A stretch of DNA of 64,000 nt from Anagrus nilaparvatae (Eukaryota > Arthropoda > Insecta > Hymenoptera > Mymaridae). The stretch covers positions 36,210,501 through 36,274,500 of the forward strand of contig JAKSXM010000007.1 of NCBI GenBank assembly GCA_022575985.1, written 5' to 3'. A program made the position numbers and the translations under genes. Of the stretch, positions 55,362 through 64,000 are shown in pieces. How positions within the stretch are numbered: the stretch's first letter is position 1; each line of letters begins with the position of its first letter. The notes under the pieces were generated by a model. That model worked only from the letters and a program-made list of their open reading frames with translations. It was not told the DNA's origin and ran no database searches.

Positions 55362-56531
55362 ATAATATACTAACTTATTTAGACTCTTTGGGACATTAAA
55401 TAAATTTATAAAAACAAAAAATAGCAATTATAATTTTATAAAATTTTTTTATATATATTTTTTATATATATTTTTTATATATTTTTTTTTATAAATTATT
55501 ATAAAAAAAAAATTATAAAAATAAATTTTTATAAAAAAATGTTATTATAAAAAAAATAAAATTATTAAATTTGAAATTTATAAAAAATTGTTTTTATAAA
55601 AAAAAAAATTATAAAAAATATTTTATAAAAAATGTCCCCCTACCGTTTGTTTGGGTATCTATTATAGTCGTTTCATTGAAGTCAAAATTGTGAAAGTGCA
55701 TAAAAAAAAGTGCATAAGCACGAGGTAAGTTTGTATTACTTATGTCTAATTCAATGTCTATAAAGCATTCATCCCAGTTAAATACACGTAAAATTTTTCA
55801 TTCTTTGAGGAATTTTAAAGTTTGTTTAGTAAATTCTTCTATCGGGTTGTATATAATCTGTATATAACTGTCTGTATTTAATAATTCATTTTCTACTTTG
55901 TTATTGTAAAATTCGTAGGTTAATATAACTGTTCTATTGCCTTTGTCAGCTTTTGTAACTAGTATGTCAGGATTGTCTTTTAAAAATTTTTTTGTTAAAT
56001 TTAGTTTTTTTGCAATTTGTTTGTCTGTATAACTAATGTGATTTTTGTTATGTAAATTTTTGTTGACTGCACTGATAACTTTACGGTAAATTTTATCACT
56101 ATTATTGTTACGTTTTATAATTCTGTACATTGAGAACTGTAAAGACTTGAGTAATTCAAAATAATCTGATTTATTTAATTCATTTGTAAAGTTAAAATTA
56201 TCCCCTAGTGATAAAATTTCACAAACTTCTTGAGGGATAGTAATATTCGTGAGATTTACCAGCCAATTTTGTTTAATAGTATTGTATTCTGGAGTATTAG
56301 TAAAATTGTCGTCAATTATCTTATTATTAATTGTTGTATTGTTTTGAGTATTTGTATTATTATAGTTATTATTACTGTTAAGTTTTACCTATTGAAGAAT
56401 GTTACGATGAATTACTTAAGACTCACCAACAAACTGTAAATAAAGCTATAAAATAAATATAAATAATTCATAACATCACATTGGTAAATTTATATTATTT
56501 AAAATTAAGAGTCTCGAAACTTTGATATTTT

Positions 56532-56695
56532 TCTATGAAGCGGACATCTTTCAGCTTTATACGCTAAAAGCCGGCCTATAGGCTATAAAACTGGAGCACC
56601 CCGCTTCGTAGCGAAATAGGTTCGCTCGAGCATTATTACTCTATGGGTCGGCTTATAGCCTATAAAACCGATTATCCTATGGGGCTACGACATAT
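56532..56695 (-). mobile_element. MITE-like repeat, copy 2 (inverted relative to 37111)
   Basis: It carries the same landmarks as 37111-37270 in reverse: TTTATACGCTAAAAGCCGGC, TATAGGCTATAAAACTGGAG, and the end CCTATGGGGCTACGACATAT. It lies between the Penelope-like fragment and unassigned sequence. Confidence 0.55.
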
Positions 56696-57640
56696 AGATA
56701 ATAATTATAAATATCCTAATTTAATTATATAGTTTTAGTTTAAACTTTTTTTAAGCTTTTAAAGTGGAGAATCAATCTACATGCTCACTTTCAAATTATG
56801 AGTAGGGGTAGTTTTCAATCTTTAAAGTGGATATCAGCGTTCTCTCACTTTGTAAATGAAGTTTTGAGTTATCGCCACTTTACAGCTCACAGGCTTCCAC
56901 TTTCACTTTTGAGGGTACATAGTGAAATATTCGTGTTTTTTTCATATTGTATATAGCAGACATGGATTTTACTATAAAATAAAATTTTTGCTGTTTTTTG
57001 ATAGTATAATTATCAAAACTAAGCAAATGCATCAATCAGCGTTAACAAGATGACATCATTTGCCATCAGAAGTACATTTATCATTGATGGTGATTTTTTC
57101 ATTTTTCTTGAACACAACAGAAGAAGACGAAGCGCTTTACCACTCATGAAAATCCTGCGCAAGTCAACTCAACAGCATAACCTTATAGCAGATATTTATT
57201 AAAAAAAAAACTTATTGTTATGGCCTTGTTTTTCATGAAATATTTTGCATTATTTTTTATGGAATATTAATAAAATAAAAAGAAATCTCATTCAAGTATA
57301 TTAGTTTATTTTTTTATTATACTTGAATACCTAGCTTTTTAAAATTTAAATAAATATAAGATTTTATAATAATAATAATATTTTAAAATTTAAAACTATA
57401 CGTTTTTCCTATTTAAAAATTATATTTTTTTTGTTGAGTGAATATGTTTATTATTTTTTCAAATTATATTTTAAAATCAACTTTACAAATTAAATACTGA
57501 TAAAAGTTTATCATTTTTCTTTTAAATTAAACTAACATTAAATTTTGTTCAAATTTTTTTTCTCTTTTTGCTATAGATCTGATCATACTAACTAAAATTA
57601 ATAAATTTTGAACAAAAAACTTGATGATAATGGAAATGAT
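56696..57640. other. Unassigned stretch with one short plus-strand frame
   Basis: At 57051-57206 a 51-codon frame begins MTSFAIRSTFIIDGDFFIF and contains EHNRRRRSALPLMKILRKS. Its composition is more protein-like than its neighbours, but I do not recognise it and no neighbouring exon is evident. The rest is AT-rich. Confidence 0.3.
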
Positions 57641-57646
57641 ATTGGA

Positions 57647-57846
57647 TGTTACATACAGACGTCCCTCCTTATTCGCGAGTTTTGCTCATACGCGGTTTGT
57701 ATATTTTTCTCATCCCTCTTTATGCGCGGTCTTTCCCTCGATATACGCGGTATCTATTGGAAATTCGAAGCTAAAATTTTTCCTGATTTTCTGGTGCTAC
57801 GTATATCATTTTTATCAACCAAAGGAATTACACCCCGCAGAATAGC
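57647..57846 (+). mobile_element. Possible pogo/Tigger-like terminal fragment
   Basis: TACAGACGTCCCTCCTTATT, followed by CGCGAG, CATACGCGGT, TATGCGCGGTC and TATACGCGGTATCTATTGG, resembles the end region of pogo-like elements, with repeated CGCGG steps. No opposite end or transposase is seen. Confidence 0.3.
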
Positions 57847-57869
57847 CAGTTAAAGCATAGAAATGTCAT

Positions 57870-59100
57870 TTTCAACTGAAAGGGACCAGAAGAAACCAGC
57901 TATGAGTATTTCTGAGTCCTCTAAACGCCCTGTGCTACTTATTGAGTGAGAGGATGGAAAAGAAAGTGAGACTACCTGGTGATTATTTTTTGTATGTGTG
58001 TTATAAGTGTAATTTTCATCATTATTAGCTAAGAGTTTATTAGAGTTAGAAGAGATAGACTTATTATGTTTCTGTATAATATCGACGGTCCCTAGGAATA
58101 AGATCGTTATTCGCCGAGAGTAGCAAAGACGCCTACATTTTAATGTATAAAGAATACGAAATGTGGGAGTCTTTGTTACTCTCGGCGAATAATGATCTTA
58201 TTCCTAGGGACCGTCGATATATGTATTTTCAATTGTATTTTGAGCAGAATTTTTCAATTTGAAATGCGAGATAAGCATTGTATTGTTCACGATATGACTA
58301 TCAATATTACTGTTATTATCAGTCTTATTTTTAGTGCTCAAGATATTACCTGCATTATCACATTTGCCATTGTCACTGTAAGAAAAAATATTGGTATTCT
58401 GGTTATTGTTATTATCTAATTTATTATTGTAATTTTCAAAAGAATTGTTATTATTATAAAAAAAGCGATTTGAGTATAATTATTCTGCATTATTGCTCAT
58501 AGTATCATAAATTGCATGAAAAACTTCTTTATTATCATATATTGAATTTAAATTCGCAGTACTATTATCAGAATCATTTAGATTATTATAATTATTGTTT
58601 GTTAAAGAGTTTGAATTTTATTATTATTTTTATTAAAATTTAGAAAAATTTGAATTTAATTGATTATCATTAGTTAAAATTTTTGTTTTCAAATTTGTTT
58701 TATTGTTATTTAGTATAGGATATAATAAGTTTATATTAGCAGTACTATTATTAATGTTAAGTTGCAAAGTTTCTGTTGCAGTAGATCCAGTGATGTTTGT
58801 ACTGAGTTGGTTGACATTTTATACTGTGAGTTCTTTGTTATTAGTAAATGATTTAATGTATGGCAGTCATCTAGTTGATTTTTAAAAATCTTGCTGTTTT
58901 CTTCAGCGCAGTTTTTTAGTGTGTCATAAAAAGAGTTTAGTTGCGGGGTTTTTTCCCAGTTGCCAAAAGTAGTGTCTAATTTTTAAAGACATTTACATGG
59001 CAATATACCTTTTTCGTTGTGTTTCATCATATTATTTTCTTTTATTGTAACAGAAGATTGTTTCGTTGTTATTAAAAGTGGTGGAGGTCTTTTAAATGTG
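57870..59100 (-). pseudogene. Decayed Asn-rich reading frame, interrupted by a hairpin MITE
   Basis: On the minus strand, codons around 58980-58870 give LDTTFGNWEKTPQLNSFYDT and LKNCAEENSKIFKNQLDDC. Further down come NVNQLSTNITGSTATETLQL, and a long frame with NNNNQNTNIFSYSDNGKCDN. Stops occur (for example at about 58984 and 58817). The hairpin at 58081-58218 lies inside; removing it keeps the frame (NTY into IIQKHNKS). It may be the N-terminal part of the Penelope-like element at 56380, which is also Asn-rich and on the same strand, but that is inference. Confidence 0.35.
58081..58218. mobile_element. 138-bp hairpin MITE (ATCGACGGTCCCTAGGAATA)
   Basis: Arms of about 50 bp are near-perfect inverted copies, ATCGACGGTCCCTAGGAATA and GCCGAGAGTA on the left and their complements on the right, around a short AT loop. 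No coding sequence. The direct flanks share AT, too little for a reliable duplication. Confidence 0.8.
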
Positions 59101-59823
59101 CTTGTTTACAAAGAGTTAGATCGACGTGCCTGCAATCTGCTATAGGAGTGAAGCAAAAAAAAGATAATGCTATCATGTCTAAACGTAAGTCCAGATGTAT
59201 TAATTTCTTATTAAAAAATATTGTCAATGAAGCTTGAATGTTTATTAACTTACTTTTTATTTTCGTAATAAGTTTTATAATTTATTGCAGCAAATAAAGA
59301 AATAATCATAATAAGGTGTACGCGAAAATATTTGCATTAATATTTACTTCCGGTATAGACAACGTGTGACAGAAATAGTTGGTATTTTTGAGACTTTGTA
59401 ACAATAAAAACCTACTTTACTTACATAAGATAATTTTTCCCCAACATTCGTGGTAAGAAAGTTTCATAATATTAAATCATAATTTTAAAATATATTAAAT
59501 TACAAGTTTGAATGCAAAAATTACCAATTATTATTTTAAAAAATATTAATTTAAATTTGTATTTAAGAAGTTAAAAATTTTTAGGTTACGTGATAATAGT
59601 TGTATACATTTTTGACAAGGTTTACTTGCAGTGAGTCACAGTTTTCAATTTTCTGGTTTGTTATATATTTTTACAGAAATCAATAGTATTAAAAAACAAG
59701 GTGAAATATGAATCAGATGAAAAAATTATGAAAAAATATCAAATTTAAGGCAATATATTAATGAATCCATATACTAGAAAATGTACTAGATAAATTAATT
59801 AATAAATTGCATTTAATGTATGT
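59101..59823. other. AT-rich non-coding stretch
   Basis: No gene or structured repeat recognised. Confidence 0.45.
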
Positions 59824-60249
59824 ACAGGAAAACTAAAATTGGAAAAAATTTTACAAGAAAAATTTTATTCTGAGCGAGACTTCAAATTGCAAGTATTTTA
59901 AAAATGTGCGAAATATGTCAAAAAACCAAATACTATCCTGTTTTGACTAATAGTCAAATGTAAAACATAGTTTTTGAACGCAAAAATCAAATAGTTTACA
60001 AAGATACTTTTATGCCAGGTGGGGCAAAATATATATTAACTATAATAGACGTACTAAAAAAATATGTCTAATTATACCCTATTAAAATTGTAAAACAGAA
60101 GCACTTATAAATAAAATTTTCAAAGAACATATTCCAAAAAATAGCAAAGTGTAAAATTTGCAATGTGATAATGCATGAATTTTAAAATCCGACGAATGGA
60201 TAAACGAATTCAAAAAACATGGAATAAATTTAATGTTTACTTTCATATA
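59824..60249 (+). pseudogene. Ty3/gypsy-type integrase remnant
   Basis: Plus-strand pieces read KLEKILQEKFYSERDFKLQV, then CEICQKTKYYPVLTN (zinc-finger end), then FMPGGAKYILTIIDVLKKYV and LYPIK (first catalytic Asp), then LQCDNA and SDEWINEFKKHGINLMFT (second catalytic Asp). This follows the order of gypsy-type integrases (C..CQK.K...GG..YIL...D.FSKYV.LYPIK). At least four stops and two frame changes are present, and the sequence ends before the catalytic Glu. Confidence 0.55.
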
Positions 60250-60529
60250 ATAAAAAAGTCAAAAATAAGTCGAATACGAGGAAACTGAAGGGATATTGTA
60301 TGCAACCGGGATTGCAGACGACTGGTAACTTTAAAAAAAAAAAAAATTCATTTTTATCAAAAAAAAAAAATTTTTGTTTTTTGAAAAACAACGTTTTATC
60401 CCTTCTACTTAACATATCTGCAAAAATACTTAACCGATTCTTATGCTTATGCTCTATATTTCTTTGTTAAGAGTTTGTCTAAATTAATTTTTAAAAAAAT
60501 TAAAAAAAAAATTAATTTAATCATTAAAA

Positions 60530-60830
60530 TTAACAAAAAAGTAACGAAAAATTTGTTTTGAAACCTTAAACGCGTTTTTCTCGAAACAGGTTTTTTCAAA
60601 ACGGTGTGCATGATTACGCATGATAACTACCTTACCGATTTACTCATAAATAGCTGAGTAATTAAAAAAATATATACTTGACAAACTGACTTCGAATTTT
60701 TTTTTTTAAGGCGACTTCAAAATTTGTTTGTCAATTTTTTTTTTTTTTTAAGTGACCCAGAATGGAGTTACATCGCCATCGTACTTTTTTTTTAGACGTC
60801 TTTTCTAAACGCCATCTGTGGGCAGAGCTT
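60530..60830 (+). repeat. Copy of the AAACGCGTTTTTCTCGAAAC repeat
   Basis: TTAAACGCGTTTTTCTCGAAA is followed by TTTTTTCAAA, GTGCA(T/C)GAT and ACCGATT steps in the same order as at 33655-33790. It is probably the 3' region of the same transposon family. T-runs and a higher-GC patch (CCCAGAATGGAGTTACATCG) follow. Confidence 0.5.
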
Positions 60831-61422
60831 GATTTAAAATTAAAAACGAAAAATTTTTTTGTTACATTTAATACTTAATTTTAATTAAGTATTAAAGACC
60901 TTATTTGAGGTATATAAGGTCACCAAATGCCTGAAAATCCAATAAAACTGCAAAAGAATGAGAAAAATCTATCAAAATTCGTGTAATTTACGTTATTTGG
61001 AGGTTAAAGCAGGACGATAACATCGAATGAGGAACTTCACCAAAAAACAGATTTATAAACAAGTCTCCTCCCAAATTTTGAAGAAAAAAAATGATTCGGT
61101 TTTTTATTTACAGCACTTTAAAAATAAAAAGTGAATTTTTCCATTTTCCGGGTTTTCCAGAGAAAATTTTGGAAAACTAATGGCAGGACCGAATTCCTGA
61201 GGAAATTTTACTAAAGTCACTCTTTCTCATAATTCTTGAGCATATCTCAAGGGGTGGGATAATTAAGAAGAATGGGCAGCTTAGAATAGCTCAATTTTGA
61301 GCTTTTTTCAAAAAGCGCCCAGGCGATTATTTCAAAATTCACTTTTTCTAGTTCAGGTAAGTGTATATTAAAAGAATTCTTTGAAATCTCGACACCGCAG
61401 CGCATCTCAGGTTGGCGCTCAT

Positions 61423-61463
<41 letters not shown>

Positions 61464-62290
61464 CTTAGATAATATTATCTCTCAGCATTGAGCACACCGT
61501 TTTTTTTTACTGCTTCGTTTACGCACGTGTGGCGCGGAAGTGACGTCACAAAAAACTAAAAAAATTTTTGTTTGTATATCTTAATATCTTAATACTTATA
61601 TATTTGAAAATTTATTTTTTTGTCTGTCAGTCTGTCTGTACCCTCATCACTCAAGAACTGTCGAACCAATTGGCATAAAACCGGTGTCAAAATGAAGAAA
61701 AAAAGTCTTCGGGCGACATAGGTCAGAGATTTTCTGCTCAGCTATCGCAGTTTTTGAGATATTTAATTTTCAGTAATTTTAAACTTAATAAAATTTTAAA
61801 AAATTTAAAAATAAATTGAAATGTCTCGAGACTATCGACAAATTTTATTGTCACAAGTTTGAAGTATTCGATTCAACACCAATTTTTACGTATTCTCCTA
61901 AATTTTTATTAAAAGGAGATATCTTTAAAATATAAAATATTCTCGAAGCTAGTAAAAAAAAATTTTATTTTTTTATTTTTTATGGTATTTTTAATAATTT
62001 ATTTGCGTGCCTGTGTTTAATGAACGAAATTACATAAACCCGATGTTAAAATAAAGTTAAAATAAAAAATGTTTACTATTTTTGGGAAACATTAAATTTT
62101 TTGAAAATTTGGTTAAAAAGTGAAATATCTGTAAAATATGATAAAATTTTAATGTCGCCATTGGTATTACTTGATTCAGTCAATTCTAGAACAATGTATA
62201 TATACATATCTTAATACTATACCGGCTGCAATGCAATAGGTACTATCTAAAAAAAGTTCTTTGATAGCTATAGCCGCTATACTTACTATA
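60831..62290. other. Non-coding stretch with a poly-T tract
   Basis: A T run of more than 30 bases lies near 61428-61463. Around 61620-61760 is a more even-composition stretch (CTGTCTGTACCCTCATCACT, CGGGCGACATAGGTCAGAG) that looks like an old transposon, unclassified. No gene seen. Confidence 0.4.
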
Positions 62291-63000
62291 GTATATACAT
62301 TAGAGTGGACCTAAAATTAGAGTTTTAAGAAAAACTTTGCTCCCCGGGTTTTTTTGTGAAGTTTTGGTCATAAAAAGTCCCCAGTTCCAAGGATTTTGAT
62401 TTTCCTTTGCAAAAACACGTGCCTGTAAGCAGAATTTTACCGAGAAATGGGCAATTTTCTTCCATAAAGTTCAATTTTCATGCAAGCTGAATTTTTTAGC
62501 CACTGAATCATACTTTCCTAGTCAGTGAAAATGTTTCTAAAACGTAAAAATGAACTCTGAAATTAATTGCAATGGATAATATTCTTAAATTATTTTTCAT
62601 TTTAGAACTTACTTGCACTGTAATCAAAAGTTAAATTTCATGTAAGTATACATAAAATTTTTTCAATTAGAATTTTAACCTAAGATTGCCCATTTGACCC
62701 CTTAAAATTCAATTTTTATGCAAACTGAATTTTCTAGTCACTGAATCATACTTTATTAGTCATAAATTCATTTTTAAAAGCAAAACCTTGTTTACGCCAC
62801 AAATTTCGTTCCAAAGGAAGCCCACTTGCCCCCCTCCCCCCAAGGATTAATTTTCACCTAGGCTAAGCATTTTGCCATTGGATCGTATTTTTCGGCCATA
62901 AGTCCACTTTTAATGGCAAAACTCTGTTTACTACCTAGATCATATTTTTACCCCAAGGGGGCCCATTTGACCCCTTAAAGTTTAATACCCCTGGTAGTAT
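62291..63000 (+). repeat. Degenerate tandem repeat CCATTTGACCCCTTAAA
   Basis: Related units contain GGGCAATTTTCTTCCATAAA (62448), GCCCATTTGACCCCTTAAAA (62690), CCCACTTGCCCCCCTCCCCC (62820) and GCCCATTTGACCCCTTAAAG (62965). Each is followed by a TTTTCA(T/C)GCAAGCTGAATTTT-like stretch and a GAATCATACTTT-like stretch. Copies are strongly diverged. Confidence 0.6.
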
Positions 63001-63009
63001 ATTTTACTG

Positions 63010-63170
63010 CCCCAGGATAAATATTTAAAAAAATTATTTTCTATTTCCTTTGTGCACAAAATCGCAATTTTTTGCACAAAACGCTGTACAAAGTGTATGT
63101 CATTTTGTGCACAACTTTGTGCAGAACTTTGCTTACAACGTTTGTACAGGCTTTTTACGTACGGGAAAAT
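63010..63170 (+). repeat. Short degenerate repeat of TTTGTGCACAA
   Basis: TTTGTGCACAAAA, TTTTGCACAAAACG, TTTTGTGCACAAC, TTTGTGCAGAAC and ACAACGTTTGTACA lie within 160 bp. Each is close to self-complementary. No coding capacity. Confidence 0.55.
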
Positions 63171-63744
63171 AAAATATTAAATGAAACAATAAATAATATC
63201 ATATACAATGTAAACGATTTATTTAAACGAACTATAATTTACAAAAAATAATTTCTTAAAAAAAATTGATATTTTAATCTATTAGTTTAAATTATCGCTG
63301 TTTTAAAATATAATTTTCCAAAAACATAATTAGGTATATCTTTATTTAAAATAATAAATTATATCCTAATGTAAAATGTTTGCAATGTGTATAAAAAGAA
63401 TTTTAAAAATTTATTTTCTTGGATTAAAATTTTTCAAAACCCATCAGTTCTCTTCTTTATGTATATAGTACTGGTCGTGTCCAAAAAAGTAAATGATTGC
63501 CAATATCACACATAAATTACTTTCCAAGTTTAAGCTGAGGTGTAAACTGCGATAAAAAGCATTTTTTATATATGAACCGTAAGTTAAGGGCCGTATAAAA
63601 TTTTTCTTTGTCTGGAGCGAGAAAAATTGTCTTTTTTGGTCACACCAGAAAAAAAATTTTAATTTTACAATTTATTTCTTTAGTTTTAATTGAATCTTTT
63701 CATAATTTACTATCGAGAATTCGTATAATCCTTAAAAAAACGCT
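63171..63744. other. AT-rich non-coding stretch
   Basis: Nothing recognised beyond short AT-biased frames. Confidence 0.45.
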
Positions 63745-64000
63745 GCCAAGTAATTGGCACAATGGTTCCTCATTAACAATAACAAAATATTCTTAATGGT
63801 CTATTATACCTAGTAAAAACAATAATTCTAGATATTAGTACTTTCATAGAAAAAAATTAAGTACTACGTACCAAAAGAAAAAAAATATTGCTATTATTTT
63901 TATTTTTTTAAGTCAAACATTTTGAAAAAAAAAATTTCAAAAAATAAAGTGTCAGGTTGGAGATATCGAGTAATAACCATATTTTCAGATTTGGTACTTT
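63745..64000 (-). repeat. Start of a second 465-bp satellite block
   Basis: CTGCCAAGTAATTGGCACAA and TGGTTCCTCATT are the complement of the right border of the block at 6301-9886. TACTTTCATAGAA, AAGTACTACGTACC and GGAGATATCGAG follow in the reversed order. The block runs off the window edge, so its length is unknown. Confidence 0.65.

Larger units (their letters stand above)
54198..55644. mobile_element. MULE-type transposon remnant with long AT-rich inverted ends
   Basis: It is flanked by GTTTGTTTGGGT on both sides (54186-54197 and 55645-55656). Ends of about 160-200 bp are inverted AT-rich copies (TTTTTTATAAAATATTTTTT), preceded by GGGGTCC and GGGGGAC. Inside is the C-terminal part of a MULE transposase and an hAT end. 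Long inverted ends and a duplication of 9 bp or more fit Mutator-like elements. Removal restores the Penelope-like reading frame. Confidence 0.65.
54045..56380 (-). pseudogene. Penelope-like element, internally deleted and split by a MULE
   Basis: From about 56380 to 55798 the minus strand encodes the N-terminal part of a Penelope-like protein: WLVNLTNITIPQEVCEILSL, then LLKSLQF, then KDNPDILVTKADKGNRTVIL, the start of the reverse transcriptase region. After a stop at 55798 a different frame gives FNWDECFIDIELD, then HNFDFNETTIIDTQTNYYKR and FSEMTHIQIHK, ending at 54045. This matches the end of the GIY-YIG endonuclease region (pattern FNWD...ILD.E.NY.KRL.SEM). The catalytic core of the reverse transcriptase and the GIY-YIG motif itself are missing, so a deletion joins the two ends. 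The MULE at 54198-55644 lies within the C-terminal part. Confidence 0.65.

Overview
The window looks like AT-rich, gene-poor, repeat-dense nuclear DNA of an arthropod, most likely an insect. The case rests on the transposon mix: BEL/Pao and Ty3/gypsy LTR elements, an R1-clade-like LINE, a Penelope-like element, MULE-, hAT- and MITE-type DNA transposons, tRNA-Phe and tRNA-Tyr primer-binding sites, short introns with GT/AG borders, and a fragment resembling the vesicle-tethering factor p115/Uso1. A parasitoid wasp is a guess, not a demonstrated assignment. There are no bacterial operons and I see no CRISPR array.

Layout. (1) 756-20906: a gene resembling the N-terminal part of Helitron-like helicase proteins (DUF6570-like) reads on the minus strand and is cut in two by an 18.5 kb element (1427-19936). 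That element has roughly 2.5-3 kb inverted arms and a core of tandem satellites, with further MITEs, a LINE tail and an LTR-plus-primer-binding-site fragment inside it. I found no transposase in it. (2) 20907-27100: hairpin MITEs, a MITE split by a LINE tail and by a tRNA-like unit between 193-bp direct repeats, a spliced four-exon gene interrupted by two in-frame TAG codons and carrying a SINE in its second intron, and a decayed p115-like exon. (3) 27230-32330: a decayed leucine-rich-repeat gene interrupted by a young, GC-rich LINE with two long ORFs, a poly(A) tail and a perfect 17-bp target-site duplication. (4) 32330-43075: transposase remnants, a BEL pol scrap, MITEs and several tandem repeats. 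(5) 43080-53863: a decayed BEL/Pao element on the minus strand with a 5-bp duplication. Its tRNA-Phe primer-binding site was hit by a second, non-coding LTR element (49868-53181, tRNA-Tyr primer). (6) 54045-56380: an internally deleted Penelope-like element split by a MULE (12-bp duplication) that itself carries an hAT end. (7) 56400-64000: an Asn-rich decayed reading frame with a hairpin MITE, a Ty3/gypsy integrase remnant, degenerate tandem repeats, and the start of a second array of the satellite seen at 6.3-9.9 kb.

No gene here is a confident, intact host gene. The only long intact reading frame is the LINE ORF2; ORF1 is intact downstream of the truncation. The value of the window is its nesting order, which several perfect target-site duplications and restored reading frames allow one to read.
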